Made by a program: the position numbers and the translations under genes. This document shows positions 24,469-33,371 of a DNA stretch of 64,000 nt, piece after piece. How positions within the stretch are numbered: the stretch's first letter is position 1; each line of letters starts with the position of its first letter. Below the pieces are notes generated by a model. It did no database searches and was not told the DNA's origin. It was given only the letters and a program-made list of their open reading frames with translations. The stretch is from Natronobeatus ordinarius (GTDB lineage Archaea > Halobacteriota > Halobacteria > Halobacteriales > Natrialbaceae): NCBI RefSeq assembly GCF_024362485.1, contig NZ_CP101456.1, positions 3,348,001 to 3,412,000 on the forward strand, read 5' to 3'.

Positions 24469-24789
24469 ATGTTCCCGCCACCCGTCTCCGGCCGATCGAT
24501 CCTCCCCGACGACTGGACACTCTTCGCCCGGGCCTACCGCGACGCCGTCGTCTACGACGGCCCCGATCCGGACGACGTGCTCTACGAAGGGCCGCTCATC
24601 GTCCACCTGAACGGCTGGCTCGAGCTCGAGGGAGATCGACTCCTCTCGCCGAGCGCAGTCCACCACGTCGACGTCTACGACGAGCTCGACGATCCCGGCG
24701 ATCGAACCGGCGGACGGGACGACGGGCGCGGCGGTGACGACGACGGGTCCAGCGACCGGTCCCGAACCAACCGATCCAGTCCGCGGTGA
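24469..24789 (+). CDS. Conserved haloarchaeal hypothetical protein
   Basis: A 106-residue acidic soluble protein. The ordered part (about 1-75) reads MFPPPVSGRSILPDDW then TLFARAYRDAVVYDGPD and GPLIVHLNGWLELEGD; the rest is an Asp/Arg/Gly-rich disordered tail. I do not recognise a domain, but the compact N-terminal part has the acidic look of real haloarchaeal coding sequence. The ATG at 24469 follows an AT-rich box, AAACTTATAACGG (about 24434-24446), at about the expected promoter distance. It converges on dnaG, ending 4 bases from its stop. Confidence 0.65.
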   Translation: MFPPPVSGRSILPDDWTLFARAYRDAVVYDGPDPDDVLYEGPLIVHLNGWLELEGDRLLSPSAVHHVDVYDELDDPGDRTGGRDDGRGGDDDGSSDRSRTNRSSPR

Positions 24790-24793
24790 CGGA

Positions 24794-26134
24794 TTACTCG
24801 CCCTCGGGCGCTCGCTCGGCAATCTCGTCGATCGCGTGGACCTGCACGCTCGTCGGCTGTTTGGTGAACTGGCCGAGCGAGCGGGCGACGATCCGGTCGA
24901 CGCCCCGATCGGCCGCCAGATCGAGCAGCTGCTGGCTCAAAATGGCGTCGAGGACGACCGTCGAGGGAGCCGGCTCGAGTTCCTCGAGCGCGGACTCGAT
25001 CTCCCCGGCGTCGGTCTCCTCGAGGACCGATCCGTCGGCGTCGAGGAACCGAACCCGGTCGGTGTTTTCGCGGACGATCGCCGTCGCGTGGTCGTAGATG
25101 GTCGCGGGCTCGGCCGCCGAGTCGTCGTCCTCCTCGGCGTCCGCCACTGGCGCCGTCGGCTCGGCGTCGTCTGCGGATGACTCGTCGGCCGGTTGCGCTG
25201 CGTCGGCCGGTTGCGCTGTATCGGCCGCTGGCGTCTCAGAGCCGTCCGGGTCGTCGTCGCTCGCTGGCGGCACGGGGGCGGGGGTCGTACTCCCGTCCGT
25301 AGCTGCGATCGCCTCCCGGGGAACGTTCAGCCCGGAGACGGCGTCGTAGGGGACCTTGTTCCGGAGCGAGGCGAACAGCTGGTGATGGTCGAGGTCCTCG
25401 ACGGAGGTGCCCGCGGGAGCGAACGCGACGTAGTCGACGTCGCCGACCTGCGAGAGTTCCTCGAGGATGAGGTCGCCACCCCGATCGCCGTCGAGGAAGG
25501 CGGTGACGGTGCGGTGGTTCGTCAGCTCGGCGACGGCGTCGGGGACGTTCGTCCCTTCGACTGCGATGGCGTTTTTGATGCCGTATTTGAGCAGGGTGAG
25601 GACGTCGGCGCGACCCTCGACGACGATGATGGCGTCGCTGTCGGTCACCCGGGGGCCCGCGGGCAGTCCCTCGTACTCGGTGATGTCCTCGACGCGGACG
25701 TGCTCGCGAACCTCCGCGAGGATCTCCTCGGAGCTCATCACGGAGTCGTCGAAGGCCGTCTCGAGCAGCTCTTTGGCCCGCTCGACGACTTCCTTTCGCT
25801 TGGCCGCGCGGACGTCCTCGATCTCGGCGACCTCGAGTTCGGCTCGACACGGGCCGACCCGCGTGATCGTCTCGAGGGAGGCTGCGAGCGTCGCGGTCTC
25901 GACCTTGTCGAGGCTCGTGGCGATCGTCAGGTGGCCGTGTGACTGGCCGTGCGTGCTCGAGATACTGACGTCGATGCGGCCGACTTTCTGCGACTGGCGC
26001 AGATCGCGGAGGTCGAGTTCGTCGCCCAGCAGCCCTTCGGTTTGCCCGAAGATGGCTCCGACGACGTCACTCCGTTCGACCACCCCGTCGGCGATGACGT
26101 TCGCGTGGATGAGATATTTCGACGTGTCTTCCAT
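24794..26134 (-). CDS. dnaG: Archaeal DnaG-type primase
   Basis: A 446-residue DnaG homologue. The N-terminal region SKYLIHANVIADGVVERSDVVGAIFGQTEGLLGDELDL is archaeal-specific; the TOPRIM domain at about 165-250 has the metal-binding Glu in IIVVEGRADV and Asp-x-Asp in FLDGDRGGD. The segment 290-365 is a long Ala/Pro/Asp disordered linker, followed by a conserved C-terminal domain (LDAILSQQLLDLAADRGVDRIVARS). In archaea DnaG makes short RNA primers in vitro and also associates with the exosome as an RNA-binding subunit. Start at 26134 gives MEDTSKYLIHANV, as usual. Confidence 0.93.
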   Translation of the reverse strand: MEDTSKYLIHANVIADGVVERSDVVGAIFGQTEGLLGDELDLRDLRQSQKVGRIDVSISSTHGQSHGHLTIATSLDKVETATLAASLETITRVGPCRAELEVAEIEDVRAAKRKEVVERAKELLETAFDDSVMSSEEILAEVREHVRVEDITEYEGLPAGPRVTDSDAIIVVEGRADVLTLLKYGIKNAIAVEGTNVPDAVAELTNHRTVTAFLDGDRGGDLILEELSQVGDVDYVAFAPAGTSVEDLDHHQLFASLRNKVPYDAVSGLNVPREAIAATDGSTTPAPVPPASDDDPDGSETPAADTAQPADAAQPADESSADDAEPTAPVADAEEDDDSAAEPATIYDHATAIVRENTDRVRFLDADGSVLEETDAGEIESALEELEPAPSTVVLDAILSQQLLDLAADRGVDRIVARSLGQFTKQPTSVQVHAIDEIAERAPEGE

Positions 26135-26262
26135 GGGAGATCCGTCCCAGCGTGGGACGCGGCGACGCGCGAAACGCGTTCATAGACCGTCTACGTTAAA
26201 ATTGGTCGGTCGGTGGCAAATAGTTGTTGACACGGCCGAGCGCTCGAGGCCAATCGTCGGGT

Positions 26263-27243
26263 CTAGGCGAGGCGAGGGGTGGACCAGTACCAGTAGAGCG
26301 TGACAGCGGTGAGGACGACCAGTCCACCGAGGAAAAACAGCAGTCCCGGCGGAAGCGTCGACGCGACCTCGAGGGCGTCGGCCGAGGTGTCGGTGACGAT
26401 CGTGACGTTCTCGCCGGGGTCTGAACCGGTGACCGTCGCGTCGTCTCGCTCGCCGGTGGGGAGATCGTCGACGTCCACCTCGTAGCTCGTCGGTTCGCCG
26501 GCCTCCTGGTCCACGTCGGGCTCGTCGGGAGCTTCCTCAGCCGCGGGGGACTCCTCAGCAGCGTCGTCCGCCGATTCGTCCTCGTCGACCTCGTCTTCGT
26601 CGGCGTCGAAGATGCCGGCGTCGCCGGCGTCGCCGGCGTCTTCTTCCGGCGCGTCGGCGTCGGCTTCCTCCGGCGCCTCGGCAACCTCGTCATCCGACGC
26701 GTCGTCGTCAGCGGCGAGGTGATCGTCCTCGTCGTCCGCCGACGCGTCGGCGGCGGCCGGCACGGTGCCGTCCGGCGGCACCTCCGCTTCCTGCACTTCG
26801 GGTGCGAAGAACTGCCCCGCGGCGTGCTGGACCAGCAGACTCCCGCCCGCCAGCGCCACGATTCCGCCGATAAAGCGCGAGATAGCCTCCTTCAACTGCG
26901 CGGCTTTCGACTGATCGCTCGTGACGATCAGCGGCCCGTTCGCCGTCGCGTAGACGCTCATCTCGTTGCCCCGCGAAGAGTACCAGGTGTCGACGACCTC
27001 CACGAGGCCCGCGTCCTCGAGTTTCTCGAGGTGATACCGGACGTTCTGGATGGAAGAGTCGATCGCCTCGGCGACGTCACTGGGCGTCCCGGGCTCGTCG
27101 TGTAGCGTCGTGTAAATCTCCCGGGCCGTCGTCGACGAGAGCGCACCGAACACCGCGTCGGCGTCCTCGTCAGCCAGGTCGACGACCCGAGGCTGTCCCT
27201 CCTGCGATGGCGTCTCCGATCGGAGGGGAAACAGGCGGGCCAT
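26263..27243 (-). CDS. ArsR-type winged-helix regulator with membrane domain
   Basis: A 326-residue protein. Residues about 20-100 are a winged helix-turn-helix (DADAVFGALSSTTAREIYTTLHDEP, SDVAEAIDSSIQNVRYHLEKLEDAGLVEVVDTWYSSRGNEMSVY). A hydrophobic segment near 142-162 (FIGGIVALAGGSLLVQHAAG), a 120-residue Asp/Glu-rich linker and a final helix (LLFFLGGLVVLTAVTLYWYW) follow. It therefore looks like a DNA-binding protein tied to the membrane, able to sense an envelope signal. Start at 27243 is just downstream of an AT-rich promoter box. Upstream of dnaG on the same strand, separated by 128 bases. Confidence 0.82.
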   Translation of the reverse strand: MARLFPLRSETPSQEGQPRVVDLADEDADAVFGALSSTTAREIYTTLHDEPGTPSDVAEAIDSSIQNVRYHLEKLEDAGLVEVVDTWYSSRGNEMSVYATANGPLIVTSDQSKAAQLKEAISRFIGGIVALAGGSLLVQHAAGQFFAPEVQEAEVPPDGTVPAAADASADDEDDHLAADDDASDDEVAEAPEEADADAPEEDAGDAGDAGIFDADEDEVDEDESADDAAEESPAAEEAPDEPDVDQEAGEPTSYEVDVDDLPTGERDDATVTGSDPGENVTIVTDTSADALEVASTLPPGLLFFLGGLVVLTAVTLYWYWSTPRLA

Positions 27244-27435
27244 ATCGGTCTCTGCTCACACGTATTCGTCAACGACTATAACCCCTTTCCATAGGTCAAA
27301 TTCGCATTTTACCTTCGGACAGTTCGATAATACGGGCAAACCGTAGCTGACGATAACGAGTTCTGATGAAGAAAACTCTTCGATGGTTAGAACCGGATAG
27401 AAGAAGTTATACACTACGGCAGATCAGTGACTCGT
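27244..27435. promoter_or_regulatory. Divergent promoter region
   Basis: This 192-base AT-rich gap separates the membrane regulator gene from the symporter operon. GAAGTTATACACTACGG at about 27403-27419 is a plausible TATA element 20-25 bases before the operon's first start codon; CGACTATAACCCC at about 27274-27286 is a similar candidate for the regulator. The regulator may act here, but no operator repeat is obvious. Confidence 0.4.
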
Positions 27436-27660
27436 ATGCGTTATGTCGAACTGGCCGGCTGGACGATCGTCGCCGTCGTCCTCTGTACGCTCGCGATCCC
27501 GTGGTTCCTCTGGGGTGACGCGACGGTCGTCACTGGCTTCCCGCTGTGGCTGTGGTGGCACGTCGGCTGGATGGTACTGACAGCCCTCGTCTTCTGGCTC
27601 TTCGCGAACCGCGCGTGGGGAATCGGCATCGAACCCGAAGTTACGGAGGGGTCGAGATGA
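27436..27660 (+). CDS. DUF3311 small membrane protein
   Basis: A 74-residue protein with two membrane segments (GWTIVAVVLCTLAIPWFLWG and LWWHVGWMVLTALVFWLFA), matching DUF3311 proteins that are encoded directly before sodium:solute symporters. The stop overlaps the next start (ATGA at 27657-27660), so translation is coupled and the protein is probably a small accessory subunit of the transporter. The ATG at 27436 follows the AT-rich promoter stretch. Confidence 0.85.
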   Translation: MRYVELAGWTIVAVVLCTLAIPWFLWGDATVVTGFPLWLWWHVGWMVLTALVFWLFANRAWGIGIEPEVTEGSR

Positions 27661-29132
27661 GCCTCGGGATTCAGCTCGGGATCATCGTTGGCTACCTGCT
27701 GATCGCGCTGGCGATCGGACTCGTCGCCTACCGGCTGACCGAGCGCACCGCCGAGGACTTCTATCTCGCGAGTCGGACGTTCGGGACGGTCGTCCTCCTC
27801 TTTACGACGTTCGCGACCCTGCTGTCGGCGTTCACCTTCTTCGCCGGCCCCAACGTCGCCTACGAGGCCGGCCCCGAGTACATCCTCGTGATGGGGCTGA
27901 TGGACGGCATCATCTTCGCCATCCTCTGGTACGTCATCGGCTACAAACAGTGGCTGCTCGGCCGCCAGCACGGCTACGTCACCCTCGGCGAGATGCTCGG
28001 CGACCGCTTCGGTTCCAACCGGCTCCGTGGCCTCGTCGCCGTCATCGGCCTGCTCTGGCTCTTCCCGTACGTCATGCTCCAGCAGGTCGGTGCGGGGACC
28101 GCCCTGGAGGCGCTGACTGACGGCGCCGTTCCCTACGCCGCGGGTGCCGGGCTGATCACGCTCTTCATGATCGGCTACGTCGTCGTCGCCGGAATGCGTG
28201 GCATCGCCTGGACCGACACCCTTCAGGGGGCGTTCATGCTCGCGACGACCTGGGTCGCCTTCGCCTGGGTCGTGATCGCGCTCGGCGGGCCGGGCGCGGC
28301 GACGGGTGCGCTCGCCGCCTCCGACGTCGGCGAAGAGTTCCTCGGGCTCGGCAGCGACTTCTACACGCCCCAGTGGATGCTCTCGACGGCGATCGTAATC
28401 GGCTTCGGCGTCGCGATGTTTCCCCAGGTCAACCAGCGCTTTTTCGCCGCGGGCTCGAAGACCGTCTTCAAGCGCTCGTTCGCCCTCTGGCCGATCCTCT
28501 GTGTCCTCCTGTTCGTCCCCGCGTTCATCCTCGGCGCGTGGGCGCGCGGGGTCGGCCTCGAGATGGGCGACAGCGGCAACATCCTCCCGGTGATCCTCGC
28601 CGAGTACACGCCCGTCTGGTTCGCAGCGCTGGTCATCGCCGGCGCGATGGCCGCGATGATGTCCTCCTCGGACTCGATGCTGCTGTCGGGCTCGTCGTAC
28701 GTCACCCGCGACCTCTACCGGCCGTTCATCGATCGCGGGCTCTCCGCGCGACGCGAGGACCTGATCGCCCGCGTGGTCGTCGTCGGCTTCGCCCTCTCGA
28801 CGTTCGTCGCGAGCCTCTACACCCCCGCCACCCTGTTCGAAATCGGTGAGGCGGCCTTCTCCGGCTTCGCCCAGCTCGCCCTGCCCGTGATGGTCGCCCT
28901 CTACTGGCGAAAGACCACGCGTACGGGCATCACCGCCGGCATCGTCGGCAGCCAGCTGTTCTACCTCTCGAGTCTGTTCGTCCCGCTCGTCCCCGGCACC
29001 TACGCCGGCTGGACGGCCGGCATGGTCGGCATGGGACTCGGGCTCGTCTTGACCGTCGCCGTCTCCGCGCTGACCTCCCCCGCTGCGACCGAAGAGCAGG
29101 CGATCTACTTCGAGGGCTTGCGCGCAGACTGA
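27657..29132 (+). CDS. Sodium:solute symporter family protein
   Basis: A 491-residue SSS family permease with about thirteen membrane segments. The first helix pair has the family arrangement VGYLLIALAIGLVAYRLTERTAEDFYLASRTFG, and the helix-9 region reads AGAMAAMMSSSDSMLLSGSSYVTRDLYRP, where Ser/Asp residues shape the sodium site. It couples sodium entry to uptake of a solute such as a carboxylate, amino acid or proline; the DUF3311 partner is most often seen with carboxylate-type permeases, a weak hint. The start at 27657 overlaps the DUF3311 stop. Confidence 0.9.
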   Translation: MSLGIQLGIIVGYLLIALAIGLVAYRLTERTAEDFYLASRTFGTVVLLFTTFATLLSAFTFFAGPNVAYEAGPEYILVMGLMDGIIFAILWYVIGYKQWLLGRQHGYVTLGEMLGDRFGSNRLRGLVAVIGLLWLFPYVMLQQVGAGTALEALTDGAVPYAAGAGLITLFMIGYVVVAGMRGIAWTDTLQGAFMLATTWVAFAWVVIALGGPGAATGALAASDVGEEFLGLGSDFYTPQWMLSTAIVIGFGVAMFPQVNQRFFAAGSKTVFKRSFALWPILCVLLFVPAFILGAWARGVGLEMGDSGNILPVILAEYTPVWFAALVIAGAMAAMMSSSDSMLLSGSSYVTRDLYRPFIDRGLSARREDLIARVVVVGFALSTFVASLYTPATLFEIGEAAFSGFAQLALPVMVALYWRKTTRTGITAGIVGSQLFYLSSLFVPLVPGTYAGWTAGMVGMGLGLVLTVAVSALTSPAATEEQAIYFEGLRAD

Positions 29133-29182
29133 GACGACCCCGACCGCCAGTTCGAAGGACTCCCGCCACGTACTCGAGCGCG

Positions 29183-29794
29183 ATGCCGACGCCCCTCCCG
29201 CCGGCCTTCCGCGAGACGTGGCGGCCCGTCGGTACTCGCAGGCGACGCAGCCGGTTCGCGCTCGTCTCGAGCGTCGCCGAGACGACGCTGTACGAACACG
29301 GTCCGACCGCCGACGCTCTCAGCGGGTCGGTCACCGCCGGTGAGCGCTCCGTCCGGTCGCTGTTCGCGATCGAGTTGCGGCTGACGCCGCCGCTTCCCGC
29401 GATGGGCATCGCCCCGAAAGCGGTGCTCGGGATGGCGGCCTCCCAGGTGCGCCGCAAGGTCGTCGACAGCGTCGAAGCCGAGGGAGTGATCGCCGGCGAC
29501 GAACGCGAATCGAGTCCGTTCGAACGCGCAGACGGGACGGTCGGACGACGGTCCGTTCTCGAGAGCGCCGTCCGACTCGAGCCGGCCGGCGAGGACGAAA
29601 CGCGAACGATCGACGCCGAGACGCACGTCGCCGTCTGGCCCACCGCCGAAAGCTACGGCGTCGCCGGCGGCACACTCCCGCTCGAGGATCCACCCAGGTT
29701 CGGCGCCGCCCTCGAGGTCGACCCCGAACGGGACCGGGAGGCGGTCCTCGAGTTCGTGGCAACCGTGGTTCCGGGCGGGGAGGACGAGGACTGA
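29183..29794 (+). CDS. Haloarchaeal hypothetical protein
   Basis: A 203-residue soluble protein with no motif I recognise. It begins MPTPLPPAFRETWRPVGTR, has a region FALVSSVAETTLYEHGPTADAL, then a mildly hydrophobic part (LRLTPPLPAMGIAPKAVLGMAASQVRRKVVDSV) and ends in an acidic tail. The alternation of short strands and one helix suggests a compact alpha/beta domain. It follows the symporter by 50 bases and may be cotranscribed with it. Confidence 0.6.
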   Translation: MPTPLPPAFRETWRPVGTRRRRSRFALVSSVAETTLYEHGPTADALSGSVTAGERSVRSLFAIELRLTPPLPAMGIAPKAVLGMAASQVRRKVVDSVEAEGVIAGDERESSPFERADGTVGRRSVLESAVRLEPAGEDETRTIDAETHVAVWPTAESYGVAGGTLPLEDPPRFGAALEVDPERDREAVLEFVATVVPGGEDED

Positions 29795-29855
29795 GAATCG
29801 TAACGCGGCCACGACTACAAACACGGATAACGATTACTACACAATGTGTGTATGT

Positions 29856-29894
29856 CCGGAGCGAGCGGTAGGTGGTGGTTTCGGTCCGCTCCGG
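29856..29894. repeat. Inverted repeat, 8-bp arms
   Basis: CCGGAGCG (29856-29863) pairs with CGCTCCGG (29887-29894) across a 23-base, GT-rich loop. It follows the hypothetical gene's stop by about 60 bases, so it could be a 3' hairpin of that transcript, but no T-tract follows. Confidence 0.4.
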
Positions 29895-30014
29895 GTTCGT
29901 CCGTACCAGCCAACTGGCATTAATTCTGTATCCTACATGTGTTGGCAGTGTGCAGGGTCGGTCGCCAGGAACCCGTCAGCAGTGAGAGCGAGCAGCATAC
30001 TACCTATGTTATTT

Positions 30015-30056
30015 GTTACCAGTGATCGCTCGAACGAGGCAGCGATCACCGGTAAC
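30015..30056. repeat. Long hairpin upstream of the DUF6293 regulator
   Basis: GTTACCAGTGATCGCT (30015-30030) and AGCGATCACCGGTAAC (30041-30056) are complementary over 16 bases with one mismatch, separated by a 10-base loop. It lies about 40 bases upstream of the candidate TATA box of the gene at 30130. As DNA it could be an operator for a dimeric regulator; as RNA it would be a very stable stem. Confidence 0.6.
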
Positions 30057-30129
30057 ACGATACAATGATCCGTACGGCGTCGTGTCGAGTCTGATGGGTT
30101 TTATACCCGCCGAACGCCCTGTACCGCAT

Positions 30130-31053
30130 ATGCAGACGCACATCGTTCCGGTCGGCTTCGATTACGACCGGCTGATCGCGCCCCTGGTGCGCGATCAGAT
30201 CGACGTCGACCGCGTGATTCTTCTCGAGGGTGCGGTCGGCAGCGAGGCCAACGTCGAGTACTCCCGACGCCTCTCTCGCAAGCTCGAGACGGACTTTCAG
30301 AACTTACTCGGCGCGGAGACCGAGCGGTTCGTTCTCGAGGACGTCTACGACTACGACGCCGCCTTCGAGGGCGCCTACGACCTGATCACCGCCGAACTCG
30401 ACCGCGGAAACGACGTGTGGGTGAACATCGCGGCGATGCCCCGGACGGTCAGCTTCGCCTTCGCCAACGCCGCCCACTCGCTGATGGTCGAACGCCAGGA
30501 CGACCGCGAGAAGATCCACACGTACTACACCGCCCCCGAAAAGTACCTCGAGACCGAACTCGCCGAGGAGCTCCGCGAGGGCGTCCGGCTGCTCGAGGAC
30601 GCCCTCGAAGGGGGTGGTGACACGGTGGAACTCGGTCGTGATCGCGTCCGGGAGCGACTCGAGAGCGCCCGCGACCTGCTCGCGGAGTTCGACGAACGGG
30701 GGACGACGATCGGCGCGAAGGAAATAAACGGCGGCCACCTCGTCGAGTTCCCCGTCGCCTCGTTCTCGAACGTCAAACCCTTCGAGGAGCTCATCCTGTA
30801 CAAACTCGGCGAGGACGGCGAGTTCGCCTCGGTCTCCGAACTCGCGGAGTCGCTCGCCCGCGAACTGGGCGAAGAGTACACCGATAGCTTCCGCTCGAAG
30901 GTCATCTACAACGTCGACCAGCTCGGCCCCGGCGGGAAGGGCTACGTCGAACGCGAGGAACACGGGAAGTCCTACCGGACGCGACTCTCCCGGATCGGCG
31001 AACTCTGGGTACGGGCACACTCCGATACGGAACCGACGCACCTCGAGAACTGA
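30130..31053 (+). CDS. DUF6293 / HFX_2341-type transcriptional regulator
   Basis: A 307-residue protein. The N-terminal part (about 1-130) is a CARF-like Rossmann domain (MQTHIVPVGFDYDRL, VILLEGAVGSEANVEYSRR, DVWVNIAAMPRTVSFAFANA), and the C-terminal part (about 195-300) is a winged helix region with SVSELAESLARELGEEYTDSFRSKVIYNVDQLGPGGKGYVEREEHGKSYRTRLSRIGELW. This matches haloarchaeal HFX_2341 family regulators. The CARF resemblance suggests a small nucleotide or metabolite ligand. The ATG at 30130 is 23 bases past a TTTTATA box. It stands alone between the symporter group and pxpA, and a long hairpin precedes it. Confidence 0.85.
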   Translation: MQTHIVPVGFDYDRLIAPLVRDQIDVDRVILLEGAVGSEANVEYSRRLSRKLETDFQNLLGAETERFVLEDVYDYDAAFEGAYDLITAELDRGNDVWVNIAAMPRTVSFAFANAAHSLMVERQDDREKIHTYYTAPEKYLETELAEELREGVRLLEDALEGGGDTVELGRDRVRERLESARDLLAEFDERGTTIGAKEINGGHLVEFPVASFSNVKPFEELILYKLGEDGEFASVSELAESLARELGEEYTDSFRSKVIYNVDQLGPGGKGYVEREEHGKSYRTRLSRIGELWVRAHSDTEPTHLEN

Positions 31054-31162
31054 CGGCCGGCGCCAATCTGAGACACGGTTCGAGAGATCGGCCGAAAGCC
31101 AGTTCGGGACGTTTCGGACCGCCGAAACAAGCTATAAGCGCACCTCCGTCCCACGTTCTCGT

Positions 31163-31924
31163 ATGGTAGCGATCGACATCAACTGCGACATGGGAGAGAG
31201 CTTCGGCAACTGGACGATGGGCCGGGACGACGAGGTGATGCCGTACATCACCTCCGCCAACGTCGCGGGCGGCTTCCACGCGGGTGACCCGCACGTGATG
31301 CGCGAGACCGTCGAACTCGCCGTCGAACACGACGTCGGCATCGGCGTCCACCCCGGACTCCCGGACAAGATGGGATTCGGCCGGCGAAAGATGGACGCCA
31401 CGCCCGAGGAGGTTCGTGACTACGTCGTCTACCAGCTCGGCGCCCTCACGGCGTTCGCCAACCGCCACGGCGCGACGGTTCAACACGTCAAACCCCACGG
31501 CGCGATGTACGCGATGCTCTCAGAGAGCGAGGACCACTGCCGTGCGGTGATGGAGGGCGTCCTCGAGGTCGACTCCGACCTGATCTACCTCGCGACCGAC
31601 ATGAACATCTACGAGGTCGCCCAGGAGTACGACGACCTCGATGCCGTCTTCGAGGGCTACGTCGACCTCGAGTACAATCCCGACCGGACGCTCGTCCTCG
31701 AGAAAGAAAAGGCGCCGAAAGACCCCGACGTCGTCGCCGACCGCGTCGTCTCGATCGCCACCCGAGGAGAAGTCGAGGCCGTCGACGGGTCAACGATCGA
31801 CGTCCCCGCCTCGTCTGTTTGCATCCACGGCGACGGCCCGAACGCCGTCGAGTTACTCGAGCGAACCCACGAACGACTCGAGGAGGAAGGCGTCGAGCTC
31901 GCTCGGCTCGACGAGCTGGTGTAG
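31163..31924 (+). CDS. pxpA: 5-oxoprolinase subunit PxpA
   Basis: A 253-residue LamB/YcsF family protein with the diagnostic start VAIDINCDMGESFGNW and internal motifs ANVAGGFHAGDP (about 33-44), GVHPGLPDKMGFGRR (about 63-77) and VQHVKPHGAMYAML (about 107-120). With PxpB and PxpC it forms the ATP-dependent enzyme that opens 5-oxoproline (pyroglutamate) to glutamate, a housekeeping damage-repair step. The partners are encoded about 1.4 kb away on the opposite strand, with a biotin carboxylase between. Start at 31163 is the only suitable ATG. Confidence 0.93.
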   Translation: MVAIDINCDMGESFGNWTMGRDDEVMPYITSANVAGGFHAGDPHVMRETVELAVEHDVGIGVHPGLPDKMGFGRRKMDATPEEVRDYVVYQLGALTAFANRHGATVQHVKPHGAMYAMLSESEDHCRAVMEGVLEVDSDLIYLATDMNIYEVAQEYDDLDAVFEGYVDLEYNPDRTLVLEKEKAPKDPDVVADRVVSIATRGEVEAVDGSTIDVPASSVCIHGDGPNAVELLERTHERLEEEGVELARLDELV

Positions 31925-31928
31925 CCCG

Positions 31929-33281
31929 TCACTCGTCCTCGAGCCCGTCGAACTGCCGGTCGAGGTACTTCGTCGTGTGCTCGTTCTGGCGGAACGTCTC
32001 GTCTGCAAGGACGGCGAGGTGGAACGGGATCGTCGTCGCGATCCCTTCGATCTCCGTTTCTTCGAGCGCCCGGCGGCTCCGCGAGAGGGCTTCCTCGCGG
32101 TCCCGGCCACTGACGACGAACTTCGCGACGAGCGAGTCGTAGAAGGGGCTCACCCGGTCGCCCTCGTTCACGCCGTCGTCGACGCGGACGCCGTTGCCCG
32201 TCGGCGGCTGGTAGGTCTCGAGTTCGCCCGGGGTGGGGGCGAACTCCCGGGTGGGATCCTCGGCGTTGATCCGAAACTCGATGGCGGCCCCGCGGGGCTC
32301 TACCTCCGCTTGCTCGAAGGAAATCTCCTCGCCTGCGGCCACCCGGAACTGCTCTTTCACGAGATCGATTCCCGTGACGGCCTCGGTGATCGTGTGCTCG
32401 ACCTGGATCCGGGCGTTGACCTCGAGGAAGTAGAAGTCGCCGCCCTCATAGAGGAATTCGACGGTGCCGGCGTTGGTGTAGCCGGCCTCGGCGACGCCTC
32501 GCGTGGCCGCTTCGCAGAGCTCCTCGCGCGTCTCGTCGTCGAGGACGGGCGAGGGTGTCTCCTCGATGAGCTTCTGCTGGCGGCGCTGGACGGAACAGTC
32601 GCGCTCGTAGAGGTGACGGACGTTGCCGTGTTCGTCGGCGATGACCTGGACCTCAATGTGGCGGGGATCGTCCAGGAACTTCTCGACGTACACCGCCGGG
32701 TTGTCGAAGTACGCTTCACCTTCCCGCCTGGCCTGCTCGAACGCCGACTCGATCTCGTTCTCGTCCTCGACGACGCGCAGCCCGCGACCGCCGCCGCCGC
32801 CGTCGGCCTTGATCGCGACGGGATAGCCGTGTTCTGCGGCGAACTCGCGTACTTGCGCCGGGTCGTCGATCGGGTCGCGAGTGCCGGGGACGATCGGCAC
32901 GCCCGCCCGATCCATGAGCGTCCGGGACTTCGTCTTCTCGCCGAAGTCGGCCATCAGCTCCGACGGCGGCCCGACCCAGGCGAACGGCGACTCCTCGACC
33001 CGCCGGGCAAACGACTCGTTCTCGGCGAGGAAGCCGTAGCCGGGGTGGATCGCGTCGACGTCCGCCTCCGCCGCAGCCTCGAGTAAGGCCTCCCGATCCA
33101 GGTAGCTCTTGTCGGCGACGGAGGGGCCGACGTGGACCGCCTCGTCCGCCCGCCGGACGTGTTTGGCCGTCTCGTCTGCGTCGCTGTAGACGGCGACGGT
33201 CTCCATCCCGAGCTCGCTCGCCGCCTGCAGGACGCGGACGGCGATCTCACCGCGGTTCGCCACGAGGACGCGATCGAACAT
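31929..33281 (-). CDS. Biotin carboxylase subunit (AccC-like)
   Basis: A 450-residue ATP-grasp biotin carboxylase. Visible are the N-terminal [18 protein letters not shown], the nucleotide-binding [15 protein letters not shown] near 155-170, [15 protein letters not shown] near 235, and the catalytic [14 protein letters not shown] near 290. It lacks its own biotinyl domain, so it needs a separate carrier, presumably the small protein at 35436. Its placement between pxpA and pxpC, and away from any acyl-CoA carboxyltransferase in the window, suggests it serves the PxpBC-type carboxyltransferase domains rather than fatty acid synthesis. The ATG at 33281 is preferred to a frame 8 codons longer. 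Confidence 0.9.
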   Translation of the reverse strand: MFDRVLVANRGEIAVRVLQAASELGMETVAVYSDADETAKHVRRADEAVHVGPSVADKSYLDREALLEAAAEADVDAIHPGYGFLAENESFARRVEESPFAWVGPPSELMADFGEKTKSRTLMDRAGVPIVPGTRDPIDDPAQVREFAAEHGYPVAIKADGGGGGRGLRVVEDENEIESAFEQARREGEAYFDNPAVYVEKFLDDPRHIEVQVIADEHGNVRHLYERDCSVQRRQQKLIEETPSPVLDDETREELCEAATRGVAEAGYTNAGTVEFLYEGGDFYFLEVNARIQVEHTITEAVTGIDLVKEQFRVAAGEEISFEQAEVEPRGAAIEFRINAEDPTREFAPTPGELETYQPPTGNGVRVDDGVNEGDRVSPFYDSLVAKFVVSGRDREEALSRSRRALEETEIEGIATTIPFHLAVLADETFRQNEHTTKYLDRQFDGLEDE

Positions 33282-33371
33282 GGGTGATTTCGGCGCCTCG
33301 AGCACAAAGGCACTCCGCCTCCAGCGGGGGGGACCGAGCTGTGGCGAGGGCCACGGACTCGAGCGTGGGGT

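Larger units (their letters stand above)
29795..30129. other. 335-base gene-free region with two hairpins
   Basis: No supportable gene. Two inverted repeats stand out (29856-29894 and 30015-30056, listed separately), and a TATA-like GGGTTTTATACCC at about 30095-30107 lies about 23 bases ahead of the DUF6293 regulator start, so it is a good promoter candidate. Confidence 0.55.
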
